A stretch of 64,000 nucleotides of DNA from Streptomyces anulatus (GTDB lineage Bacteria; Actinomycetota; Actinomycetes; Streptomycetales; Streptomycetaceae): contig NZ_JOEZ01000010.1 in assembly GCF_000721175.1 (NCBI RefSeq), positions 1-64,000 on the forward strand. The letters are read 5' to 3'. The notes beneath the pieces were generated by a model, which saw only the letters and a program-made list of their open reading frames with translations, did not search any database and was not told the origin of the DNA. This document shows positions 56,026 through 64,000 of this stretch, one piece after another (the stretch's first letter is position 1; each line of letters starts with the position of its first letter). Position numbers and translations under genes: made by a program.

Positions 56026-57213
56026 TCAGCCGCAGGCGCGGGCCGCGGTCCTGGCGGCGGCGAAGTCGGCGGCCGTCCACGCCATGCCCACCGCACCGTC
56101 GAGCAGCGCCTGTTCGGCCGCCGGGGAGAGCGCCGCCTCGGCGAACGCGGCCTCGTGCGGGCCACAGGCTCCCCCGCTGATGTCGAGCACCGGGTGGATG
56201 GACGGCACCACGTGCGAGACGTTGCCCATGTCGGTGCAGGCGAACGGCGGGCGCTCGACGGGTTCGGCGCGGCCGAGTTCGCGGGCGTTCACGGTCCAGA
56301 GCCCGATCAGCTCCGGGTCGCCCCGGAAGTCGAGGTAGTCGGGCTCGGGGCGCTCCAGGGTCACTTCGCAGCCGGTGGCGAGCGCCCCGGCGCGGAAGCA
56401 GTCCTCGACCCGCTGCCGCAGCTCCCGCAGGTCCTCGGCGGCCAGTGCCCGCATCTCGTACGTGGCGGTGGCCCGGTCGGGTATCGCGTTGGGCGCGGTT
56501 CCGGCGGCGGTGGTGATGCCGTGCACCCGCCACTGCGGGGGCAGTTGCTGGCGCAGGAGGCCCAGGGCGACCTGGGCGACGGTCAGCGCGTCGGCGGCGT
56601 TGCGGCCCTCGTGCGGGTTGAGGCTGGGGTGCGCGGCGCGGCCGGTGTAGGTGACGTCGAGGGTGCCGAGCGCGAAGGAGCGGAAGTCGGCCATCTCGAA
56701 GGGGCAGGGGTGCACCATCATCGCGGCGTCCACCCCGTCGAAGGCTCCGGCGTCCAGCAGCAGCGCCTTGCCCGCCCCGCGCTCCTCGGCGGGGGTGCCG
56801 ATGACCCTTACGGTCAGGCCGAGTTCGTCCGCGTGGGGGGCGAGGCCGAGGGCCGCGCCGACTCCGGCGGCGGCGATGAGGTTGTGCCCGCAGGCGTGGC
56901 CGAGGCCGGGCAGGGCGTCGTACTCGCAGGCGATGGCCACGGTGACGGGTCCGGTGCCGATCGTGGCGCGAAACGCCGTGTCCAGGCCGTGCGCGGGGGC
57001 GGTGACCTCGAAGCCGTGCGCGGCGAGGAGTTCGGAGCAGAGCGCGGCGGCCTTGTGTTCCTCGAAGGCGGTCTCGGGCTCGGCGTGCAGGCGCCGGCTC
57101 AGGTCGAACAGGGCCGGGGCGTGTTTGCCGACCGTCTCCCGCACGGCGCTCCTGAGCGCACGGATCCGCTCGTCGGCCCGCGTCTCGGGGCGGAGGGCTG
57201 CGGGGACGGTCAT
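56026..57213 (-). CDS. M20-family amidohydrolase (aminoacylase/AbgB-like)
   Basis: 395 aa, from the ATG behind AAGGAGAGCCC. Metal ligands are visible in VAIACEYDALPGLGHACGHN (Asp and His) and VIGTPAEERGAGKALLLDAG (Glu-Glu); the dimerisation domain has GRAAHPSLNPHEGRNAADAL, and the end DMGNVSHVVPSIHPVLDISG supplies the last His. Substrates are N-acyl or peptide amides. Its place between the siderophore binding protein and the NRPS, with an iron box in its promoter region, suggests a role in siderophore hydrolysis or maturation, but that is inference. Confidence 0.88.
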   Translation of the reverse strand: MTVPAALRPETRADERIRALRSAVRETVGKHAPALFDLSRRLHAEPETAFEEHKAAALCSELLAAHGFEVTAPAHGLDTAFRATIGTGPVTVAIACEYDALPGLGHACGHNLIAAAGVGAALGLAPHADELGLTVRVIGTPAEERGAGKALLLDAGAFDGVDAAMMVHPCPFEMADFRSFALGTLDVTYTGRAAHPSLNPHEGRNAADALTVAQVALGLLRQQLPPQWRVHGITTAAGTAPNAIPDRATATYEMRALAAEDLRELRQRVEDCFRAGALATGCEVTLERPEPDYLDFRGDPELIGLWTVNARELGRAEPVERPPFACTDMGNVSHVVPSIHPVLDISGGACGPHEAAFAEAALSPAAEQALLDGAVGMAWTAADFAAARTAARACG

Positions 57214-57271
57214 GGGCTCTCCTTGCGTTCCGGACCGCTCCGTGGCGGTCGCCTGCACTGTTCGAAATAGG

Positions 57272-57290
57272 TTAACTTAGCCTTACCTAA
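57272..57290. promoter_or_regulatory. Iron box upstream of NRPS and amidohydrolase
   Basis: Read leftward, TTAGGTAAGGCTAAGTTAA matches the DmdR/IdeR consensus in 16 of 19 positions. It lies 60-80 bp before both the leftward amidohydrolase and the rightward NRPS, so both should be iron-repressed. Confidence 0.8.
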
Positions 57291-57350
57291 GTGCGCGCCG
57301 AGAGCCCGACGGCCCGGTGTCCGTTGTCCTTCAGGGGAGTCGTCACACAC

Positions 57351-60300
57351 ATGCATGAGCGTCCGAACCGCCCGACCAGCTCTTCGGCAGCGCACTCCGG
57401 CAGCGCGCCTTCCCCGGAACTCCCCCTCCTGACCGCCCAGTCGGGTATCTACTACGCGCACCAGCTGGCCCCCCTCGGCACCGAGCTGAACACGGCGGAC
57501 TGCGTGGAGATCGACGGGCCGCTGGACGCGGACCTGTTCGTGGAGGCGCTGAGACGCGCGGTGGGTGAGGCGGAGACCCTCGCCCTGCGCGTGTCCGAGG
57601 CCGACGGCGTACCGGTGCAGCGGGTCGTGCCCGCCGAACCCGTGGTGCACCGGCTGGAGCTGACGGAGGACCGGGCCGAGGCGTGGATGCGGGAGGACCT
57701 GGCCCGGCCGGTGGAGCTCGCCGCCGACGGCGCGCTGATGACGCAGGCGCTGATCCGGATCGGCGAAGGGCGCCACCGGTGGTACCAGCGGGTCCACCAC
57801 ATAGCCGTCGACGCTTACGCCCTGGCCCTCATCGGACAGCGCGTCGCAGAGCTCTACCGTGCGCTGGTCGCCGGACAGCCGCTGCCCGGGAGCCGGTTCG
57901 CCCCGCTGGGCGAGCTCACCGGCGAGGAGAAGTCCTACCTGGCAGGTGAGGAGTACGCGGCGGACCGGGCCTTCTGGTCCGCACGCATGGCGGACTCCTC
58001 CGTCACCGAGCCCCACCGCTCCCCCACCCTCCCGGTCACGCCCGGCCACGGCCTGCTCCACCGGGCCACCGACCTCCCCGCCGAGACCCTGGAGCGGTTG
58101 TCCGGGGCGGCGCGAGCGGCGAAAGCGACCTGGGCCGAGCTGGTGGTGGCCGCGACCGCCGGTCATCTGCACCGGCTCACCGGCTCCGAGGACATCGTGC
58201 TGGGCCTGCCGCTGACCAACCGGCGGGGGCCCGCGGCCCTGCGGACCCCGGCCATGACCGTGAACGTACTGCCGCTGCGGATCGCCGTGCGCCCGGGAGA
58301 CACCGGGGCCGAACTGCTGCGCCGCGTGGTGCTGGAGATCCGTGAGGTCCGCCGCCACCAGCGCTATCCGCAGGCCGACCTGCGCCGCGATCTGGCCCTG
58401 GAGTCGGCCGACGCCCCGCTGACCGGCCCGATGGTCAACGTCAAGCCGTTCGACGGCGCCCTGGACTTCGCCGGGATCACCGGCACCGTGCGCAATCTCG
58501 CGGCCGGGCCCGTGGAAGGGCTCGCGGTCGGCGCGGCCCCCGGCCCGGACGGGGGCCTGCGGCTCACCCTGGACGCCAACCCCGCCGCGTACGGGCCGGA
58601 GGACCTCGCCGCCCACGAGGACACCTGGCTGCGCTATCTGGACGGCCTGACCGAGCTGCTGCTGACCGACCCGGAGCGGCCGATCGGCACCCTGGACCTG
58701 CTCACCGGCGACCAGGTGCGCGAGGCCACGTCCGGTCGCACCGAGTCCGCCGCCGCGCTCACCCTCCCCCGGTCGTTCAGCGCGCAGGCGGCCCGGACGC
58801 CCGAGGCCGTCGCGGTGCGTTCCACGGTGGCGGGCACGTTCCAGGGGGCGGGCGCCGATGCGGGCGCGGCAACAACCCCGGGTGCGAGCGCGCCGGACGC
58901 CGCCGCCGAGACCGGGGCCCGGCTCACCTTCGCCGAACTGGACGCCGCTTCCGACCGCCTGGCCCACCTGCTGACCGGGCTCGGCACGGACAGCACAGTC
59001 AGGGCAGGCGGCACGGTGGCGCTGGCGTTGCCACGGACCGCCGACATGGTCGTCGCGCTGCTGGCCGTGCTCAAGGCGGGCCGGGTCTGCCAGCCGCTGG
59101 ACCTCGGCCACCCCGCCGCCCGGACCCTGGCCGTCCTGGAGGACGCGCGGCCGCTGTGCGTGATCGGCACGGCGGCGACGCTCGCCGCGCTGCCCGACCA
59201 CGGGCTGCCGACCGTCGCGCTCGACGCGCCGGCCACGGTCGACGCCCTCGCCGTCTGCCCGGCCGGGCCGCTGCCCGCCGGGCCCGCGCTCGCGGACCCC
59301 GCCTATCTCATCCACACCTCCGGTTCCACAGGTCGCCCCAAGGGCGTCCTCGTCAGCCACGCCTCGCTCGCCAATCTCTGCGCCGGGCACGGCACGGACC
59401 ACATCGCCCCGGCCGTCGCCCGGACCGGCCGGGACCGTCTCCGGGTCGCGCACAGCGCCTCGTTCGCCTTCGACGCGTCCTGGGACCCGCTGCTGTGGAT
59501 GGTCCACGGGCATGAGCTGCACCTGCTGGACGACGCCGCCTACCGGGACCCCGCGGCGCTCACCGCGTACGTCGGCGCGCACCTGGTCGACTATCTCGAC
59601 GTCACCCCCTCCTACGCCGAAGCGCTCATCACCGAGGGCCTGCTGGGCGAGGGCCGCCACCACCCGGCCCACCTGGTGGTCGGCGGCGAGACCGTCCCCC
59701 CGGCCCTGTGGGAGCGGCTGACCGAGGCCGCAGCCGTGCACCCGGTCAACCTCTACGGGCCGACCGAGACGACGGTCGACGCCTACTACTGGGTGCCCGG
59801 CCGCTCCGCCGCCCGGCCCGACGGCCGCCCCGTGCGCGGTTCACGCGTCTACGTCCTGGACTCCTCCCTGCGTCCGGTGCCCGCCGGTGTGACGGGTGAG
59901 CTGTACGTCGCCGGGGCCTGCCTGGCCCTGGGCTATCTGGGCCGCCCCGACCTGACGGCCGAGCGGTTCGTCGCGGACCCGTTCGGCGCGCTGCACGGCG
60001 ACGCCGGGGGCCGGATGTACCGCACCGGGGACCTGGTGCGCCGCCGCGAGGACCACACGCTGGAGTTCCTCGGGCGCAGCGACGACCAGGTGAAGATCCG
60101 CGGCTTCCGGATCGAACTCGGCGAGATCCAGGCCCGGCTGGCCGCCCACCCGCAGGTCGCGGCAGCCGCGGTCATCGCCCGGGACGCCGGTCACGGCAAG
60201 CGGCTGCTGGCCTACGCGGTCCCGGTGCGGACGACGGGCGGCGCCCCGGCCGCCGACGCCGCGCCGCCCACCCCCGCCGAGCTCCGCGACCACCTGGCCA

Positions 60301-63300
60301 CGGCCCTGCCCGAGCACATGGTCCCCGCGACCGTCACGCTCCTGGACGAGCTGCCCCGCACCGCCAACGACAAGCTCGACCACCGTGCCCTGCCCGACCC
60401 AGAACCGCTCCCGCTCACCGGAGGCGACCCGGGCAGCGCCGGCGGCGGGCCGCACACCGAGATCGTGCGCGGGCTCTTCGCCGACGTGCTCGGTATCGCC
60501 GAGCCCCCGGCCGCCGACGCGGGCTTCCTCGACCTCGGCGGGCACTCGCTGCTCGCCGCCCGGCTGGCCGCCCGCATCCGGGAGCACTTCGGCGTGCCGA
60601 TGAGCATCGCCGACGTCTTCCGGCACCCCACCTCCGGCGCCCTGGCCGCACTGGTCCGCACCCGCAGCGGCGCGGCCACCGCGCCCGCACCGCTCTCCCC
60701 CGTTCCGCGCACCGGTCCCCTCCCCCTGTCCCCGGCCCAGCAGCGGCTGTGGTTCCTCCACCGCCTCGAAGGCCCCAGCCCCACCTACAACATCCCGCTC
60801 GTCCTGAGCGTCAACGGCCCGCTCGACCGCGACGCACTCCAGCTCGCCCTGCACGACCTGGCGGAGCGTCACGAGACACTACGAACGGTGTATCCGCCCA
60901 CTGACAACGCCTCCGGAGGCACTGTCCACGGCGATGTGGGCAGCGCCCCGGACGACACCCCCCACCAGCAGATCCTCGCCTCCGACGACCCGGCGGGCCG
61001 CCCGGTGCTGCACCTGGCGGAGCCGGGCGGCGATCTCACCGAGGCCGTGCGCCACTGCTTCGACCTCGCCACCGAACCCCCGCTGCGCACGGTCCTGTTC
61101 AGCGAGTCGCCGGACCACCACACCCTGCTCCTCCTGCTGCACCACATTGCGGGCGACGGGGCCTCCACCACTCCCCTGGCCCAGGATCTGGCCACCGCCT
61201 ACACCGCCCGCGCCGAGGGCCGGGCACCGGAGTTCGCGCCGCTGAGCGGCCAGTACGTGGAACACGCGGCCCGGCTCCAGCGGCTCCTGGGCACCCCGGC
61301 CGAGCCGACCCCGCTCGCCGAGGCCCAGCTCACCCACTGGCGCGAGGCGCTCGCCGGGCTGCCGGACCAGCTGGAACTGCCCACCGACCGACCTCGGCCG
61401 CCTGTCGCCACGTCGGCGGGCGACACCGTGCCCTTCGCCCTGGACGCCACCGCGCACGAGGCCCTGCGCCGTCTCGCGCGGGCCCACGGGGCGACCGTGT
61501 TCATGACCGTGCAGGCCGGGCTCGCCGCCCTGCTGACCCGGCACGGCTGCGGCAACGACATCCCCCTCGGCACCCCCGTGGCGGGCCGCGACGACGACGC
61601 CGCGGCCGGGCTCGTCGGCTTCTTCACCAACACCGTGGTCCTGCGCACCGACACCTCCGGCGACCCGGCCTTCGGCGATCTGCTGGACCGGGTGCGGGCC
61701 ACGACGCTCGCGGCGTACGAGCACGACGCGCTGCCCTTCGACCACCTGGTCGAGGCGCTGAACCCGCCGCGTTCGCTGGCCCGGCACCCGCTGTTCCAGG
61801 TCATGCTCGCCTGGCAGTCGATCGCGGACGGGCCCGTTCCGCTGGGCCCGGACACCACCGCGCGGCTGACCGCCGTGCCGTCCGGCACCGCGAAGTTCGA
61901 CCTGACCCTGAACGCGGGCGAACTGCCCGGCGGCGGGATCGGCGGCTTCCTGGAGTTCCGTACCGACCTCTTCGACCGGTCGACAGCCCAGGCACTCGCG
62001 GACCGGCTGTCCCGGCTGCTCACCGCGGCGGCCGAGCGACCCGAGACGCCGGTCGGTCTGCTGCCGGTCCTCGGAGACGACGAGGTCCACCGCGCCCTGG
62101 TCGAGGCGAACGGCGTCGACCACGACCGGCCGGTGTCGCGCACCCTCGCCGAGATCTACGGAGTCGCGGCGCGCCGGCACCCGGAGCGGGTGGCCGTGAG
62201 CTGCGAGGGCGCGTCACTGACGTACGCCGAACTGTCCTCCCGGGCCCAGTCGCTGGCCCGGCTCCTGGCGGCCAGGCGGATCGGTCCCGGCTCGATCGTC
62301 GCGCTCGCGCTGCCGCGCTCCACGGACCTGGTGGCCGGGTTGCTCGCCGTGTCGCTGGCGGGCGCCGCGTATCTGCCGATGGACCCGGACTACCCGGCGG
62401 ACCGGCTCGCTCACATGCTGGACGACGCCCGTCCGGCGGCGCTGATCACCGACGCGTCGACGGCCGAGCGGCTGCCCCCGCACGATCTGCCGCTGATCAC
62501 CGTGGACGACGCGGCGGGGTTCCCGGACGGGCCCCTCGGCCAGGCGGACCGCACCCGGCCGCTGAGCCCGGGAGACCCGGCGTACATCATCTACACCTCG
62601 GGTTCCACCGGCCGCCCGAAGGGGGTCGTGGTCACCCAGCACAATGTGACGCGGCTGCTGACGGCGACCGAGCACTGGTTCGCGTTCGGGCCGGACGACG
62701 TGTGGACGCTGTTCCACTCCTACGCGTTCGACTTCTCGGTGTGGGAGCTGTGGGGCGCGCTGCTGTACGGCGGCCGGGCCGTCGTCGTCCCGTACGCGAC
62801 CAGCCGTGACCCGCACGCCTTCCTCCGGCTGCTGGCGGACGAGCGGGTGACGGTCCTGAACCAGACGCCGTCCGCCTTCTACCAGCTGGCCGCCGCCGAC
62901 CGGGAGGCCCCCGGGCGCGACCTGGCGCTGCGGTACGTGGTGTTCGGCGGCGAGGCGCTGGAGCTGGGGCGGCTCGCGGACTGGTACACGCGCCACCACG
63001 AGAACGCGCCGACGCTGGTCAACATGTACGGCATCACGGAGACCACGGTCCATGTCTCGTATCTGGCGCTGGACCGGGCGACGGCCGCCTCCGCGATCTC
63101 CAGCACCATCGGCGTGAACATCCCCGACCTGCGCGTCTACGTCCTGGACGACCGGCTGCAGCCGGTGCCGCCCGGGGTCACCGGCGAGATGTACGTCGCC
63201 GGTGAGGGAGTGGCCCTCGGTTATCTGGGCCGCCCGGACCTGACGGCGGGGCGCTTCGTCGCCGACCCGTTCGCGCATCTCTTCGGGGAGAGCGGGCGGC

Positions 63301-64000
63301 GGATGTACCGCTCGGGCGACCTCGCCCGGCGGCGCGTGGACGGCACACTGGAGTACTTCGGGCGCGGCGACCAGCAGGTGAAGATCCGCGGGTTCCGCAT
63401 CGAACTGGGTGAGATCGAGGCCGTGTTGGCCGCGCATCCCGAGGTCGCCGATGTGGCGGTCGTGGTCCGTGAGGACGTGCCCGGCGACCAGCGGCTGGTC
63501 GGCTACGTCGTTCCCGCGCCCGGCACGGAGCCGGTCCCGGCGGCGCTGCGCGAGCACGCCGCCGCCACGCTGCCGGTGCACATGGTGCCCTCGGCCGTGG
63601 TGGTGCTGGAGCGGCTGCCGCTCACCGGCAACGGCAAGCTGGACCGCAAGGCGCTGCCCGCGCCGGGCGTTTCGGTGAACGCCGGTGGACGCGCGCCGCG
63701 CACGGTCCGCGAGGAGCAGCTCTGCTCGGTCTTCGCGGAGGTGCTGGGGCTGCCGTCCGTCGGGGTGGAGGACAACTTCTTCGACCTGGGCGGCCATTCG
63801 CTGCTCGCGGTGCGCCTCGCCGGGCGGATCAGGTCCGCGTTCGGGATCGAGGTGTCGATCGGCACGGTGTTCCAGGCCCCGACGCCCGCCGCGCTGGACA
63901 CGGCCCTGGACGTCTCGCGCGAGGAGGACTCGCTGGATGTGCTGCTGCCGCTGCGGCCCGCCCGCCCCGGCGACCGTGCCCCGGTCCACTGCGTGCACCC
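57351..64000 (+). CDS. Nonribosomal peptide synthetase C-A-T-C-A-T-TE, catecholate-siderophore type (3' end beyond window)
   Basis: At least 2216 aa. Order (residues): C1 25-445, EntF/DhbF-like, HHxxxD motif as [10 protein letters not shown] with Ala instead of Gly; A1 470-1000 ([14 protein letters not shown]); T1 [13 protein letters not shown] at 1061; C2 1120-1550 (HHIAGDGAS); A2 1600-2090 ([14 protein letters not shown]); T2 [12 protein letters not shown] at 2145; then [17 protein letters not shown] opens a thioesterase cut by the edge. My reading of the substrate pocket of A2 is D-F-W-N-V-G-M-V-H-K, the threonine code; A1 reads D-A-D-D-V-G-L-V-D, with acidic residues fitting a basic amino acid. 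A starter C domain, Thr and TE resemble DhbF and griseobactin synthetases. A1 carries a 34-residue Ala/Gly-rich insertion near residue 490. GGGGAG precedes the ATG; an iron box is upstream. Confidence 0.93.
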   Translation, partial: MHERPNRPTSSSAAHSGSAPSPELPLLTAQSGIYYAHQLAPLGTELNTADCVEIDGPLDADLFVEALRRAVGEAETLALRVSEADGVPVQRVVPAEPVVHRLELTEDRAEAWMREDLARPVELAADGALMTQALIRIGEGRHRWYQRVHHIAVDAYALALIGQRVAELYRALVAGQPLPGSRFAPLGELTGEEKSYLAGEEYAADRAFWSARMADSSVTEPHRSPTLPVTPGHGLLHRATDLPAETLERLSGAARAAKATWAELVVAATAGHLHRLTGSEDIVLGLPLTNRRGPAALRTPAMTVNVLPLRIAVRPGDTGAELLRRVVLEIREVRRHQRYPQADLRRDLALESADAPLTGPMVNVKPFDGALDFAGITGTVRNLAAGPVEGLAVGAAPGPDGGLRLTLDANPAAYGPEDLAAHEDTWLRYLDGLTELLLTDPERPIGTLDLLTGDQVREATSGRTESAAALTLPRSFSAQAARTPEAVAVRSTVAGTFQGAGADAGAATTPGASAPDAAAETGARLTFAELDAASDRLAHLLTGLGTDSTVRAGGTVALALPRTADMVVALLAVLKAGRVCQPLDLGHPAARTLAVLEDARPLCVIGTAATLAALPDHGLPTVALDAPATVDALAVCPAGPLPAGPALADPAYLIHTSGSTGRPKGVLVSHASLANLCAGHGTDHIAPAVARTGRDRLRVAHSASFAFDASWDPLLWMVHGHELHLLDDAAYRDPAALTAYVGAHLVDYLDVTPSYAEALITEGLLGEGRHHPAHLVVGGETVPPALWERLTEAAAVHPVNLYGPTETTVDAYYWVPGRSAARPDGRPVRGSRVYVLDSSLRPVPAGVTGELYVAGACLALGYLGRPDLTAERFVADPFGALHGDAGGRMYRTGDLVRRREDHTLEFLGRSDDQVKIRGFRIELGEIQARLAAHPQVAAAAVIARDAGHGKRLLAYAVPVRTTGGAPAADAAPPTPAELRDHLATALPEHMVPATVTLLDELPRTANDKLDHRALPDPEPLPLTGGDPGSAGGGPHTEIVRGLFADVLGIAEPPAADAGFLDLGGHSLLAARLAARIREHFGVPMSIADVFRHPTSGALAALVRTRSGAATAPAPLSPVPRTGPLPLSPAQQRLWFLHRLEGPSPTYNIPLVLSVNGPLDRDALQLALHDLAERHETLRTVYPPTDNASGGTVHGDVGSAPDDTPHQQILASDDPAGRPVLHLAEPGGDLTEAVRHCFDLATEPPLRTVLFSESPDHHTLLLLLHHIAGDGASTTPLAQDLATAYTARAEGRAPEFAPLSGQYVEHAARLQRLLGTPAEPTPLAEAQLTHWREALAGLPDQLELPTDRPRPPVATSAGDTVPFALDATAHEALRRLARAHGATVFMTVQAGLAALLTRHGCGNDIPLGTPVAGRDDDAAAGLVGFFTNTVVLRTDTSGDPAFGDLLDRVRATTLAAYEHDALPFDHLVEALNPPRSLARHPLFQVMLAWQSIADGPVPLGPDTTARLTAVPSGTAKFDLTLNAGELPGGGIGGFLEFRTDLFDRSTAQALADRLSRLLTAAAERPETPVGLLPVLGDDEVHRALVEANGVDHDRPVSRTLAEIYGVAARRHPERVAVSCEGASLTYAELSSRAQSLARLLAARRIGPGSIVALALPRSTDLVAGLLAVSLAGAAYLPMDPDYPADRLAHMLDDARPAALITDASTAERLPPHDLPLITVDDAAGFPDGPLGQADRTRPLSPGDPAYIIYTSGSTGRPKGVVVTQHNVTRLLTATEHWFAFGPDDVWTLFHSYAFDFSVWELWGALLYGGRAVVVPYATSRDPHAFLRLLADERVTVLNQTPSAFYQLAAADREAPGRDLALRYVVFGGEALELGRLADWYTRHHENAPTLVNMYGITETTVHVSYLALDRATAASAISSTIGVNIPDLRVYVLDDRLQPVPPGVTGEMYVAGEGVALGYLGRPDLTAGRFVADPFAHLFGESGRRMYRSGDLARRRVDGTLEYFGRGDQQVKIRGFRIELGEIEAVLAAHPEVADVAVVVREDVPGDQRLVGYVVPAPGTEPVPAALREHAAATLPVHMVPSAVVVLERLPLTGNGKLDRKALPAPGVSVNAGGRAPRTVREEQLCSVFAEVLGLPSVGVEDNFFDLGGHSLLAVRLAGRIRSAFGIEVSIGTVFQAPTPAALDTALDVSREEDSLDVLLPLRPARPGDRAPVHCVH

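Noticed and set aside
57210..59741. 843-codon leftward frame under the NRPS
   Set aside because: Gln/Gly/Arg-rich shadow without a start signal; NRPS core motifs fill the forward strand.

Overview
The window is high-GC actinobacterial DNA, almost certainly from a Streptomyces chromosome. Codon use is strongly GC-ending, and many encoded families are typical of Streptomyces: DUF6479, DUF6325, DUF6328, DUF2087, a TPR Ser/Thr kinase, mutAB-meaB, and iron boxes of the DmdR/IdeR type. I saw no rRNA, tRNA or CRISPR array. No identification was made by database search.

Layout. Positions 1-5250 hold a Ser/Thr kinase with TPR repeats and a DUF2087 regulator, surrounded by debris: two head-to-head ISAs1-type transposase remnants, an amidase tail and a tyrosine recombinase fragment. 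Positions 5377-25860 form a coherent stress/hypoxia island resembling the DosR/DevR dormancy regulon of mycobacteria and the OsdRK locus of streptomycetes. It contains a NarL/DevR-type response regulator, a double-GAF DevS-type histidine kinase, three complete universal stress proteins and one broken one, two CBS-BON proteins (one truncated), an Acg-type nitroreductase, a P2-type ATPase, an operon of alcohol dehydrogenase, HAD phosphomutase and GH65 phosphorylase, PEP synthase with a flavodoxin-like protein, and an HTH-pyridoxamine-oxidase-like protein. A repeated palindrome, core GGGCCGnTCGGYCCC, lies before most of its transcription units and is a strong candidate for the regulator's operator. 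Remnants of thioredoxin reductase, a P-type ATPase and probably nicotinate phosphoribosyltransferase show that the island is partly decaying.

Positions 25881-48400 are mixed metabolic and housekeeping genes: acyl-CoA dehydrogenase, an RlmG/RsmC-type rRNA methyltransferase, secreted endonuclease I, glutaminase-STAS, a lipoprotein, DUF1269, a baeRF3 protein, D-2-hydroxyacid dehydrogenase, phosphoketolase, aldehyde dehydrogenase, an F420-type LLM oxidoreductase, VOC and GNAT proteins, and a tyrosine phosphatase. Fragments of a GH25 muramidase, a xanthine dehydrogenase and a CDF transporter lie between them. Positions 48664-53783 are the methylmalonyl-CoA mutase operon mutA-mutB-meaB.

Positions 53876-64000 form an iron-acquisition locus. 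It begins with a 183-bp MITE-like inverted-repeat element that supplies the stop codon of a siderophore ABC ATPase. A divergent substrate-binding lipoprotein and an M20 amidohydrolase follow. The last gene is an NRPS with C-A-T-C-A-T and the beginning of a TE domain, running off the right edge. Two iron boxes sit in the two divergent promoter regions. The NRPS resembles EntF/DhbF; its second module reads as threonine and its first as a basic amino acid, which suggests a griseobactin-like catecholate trilactone.
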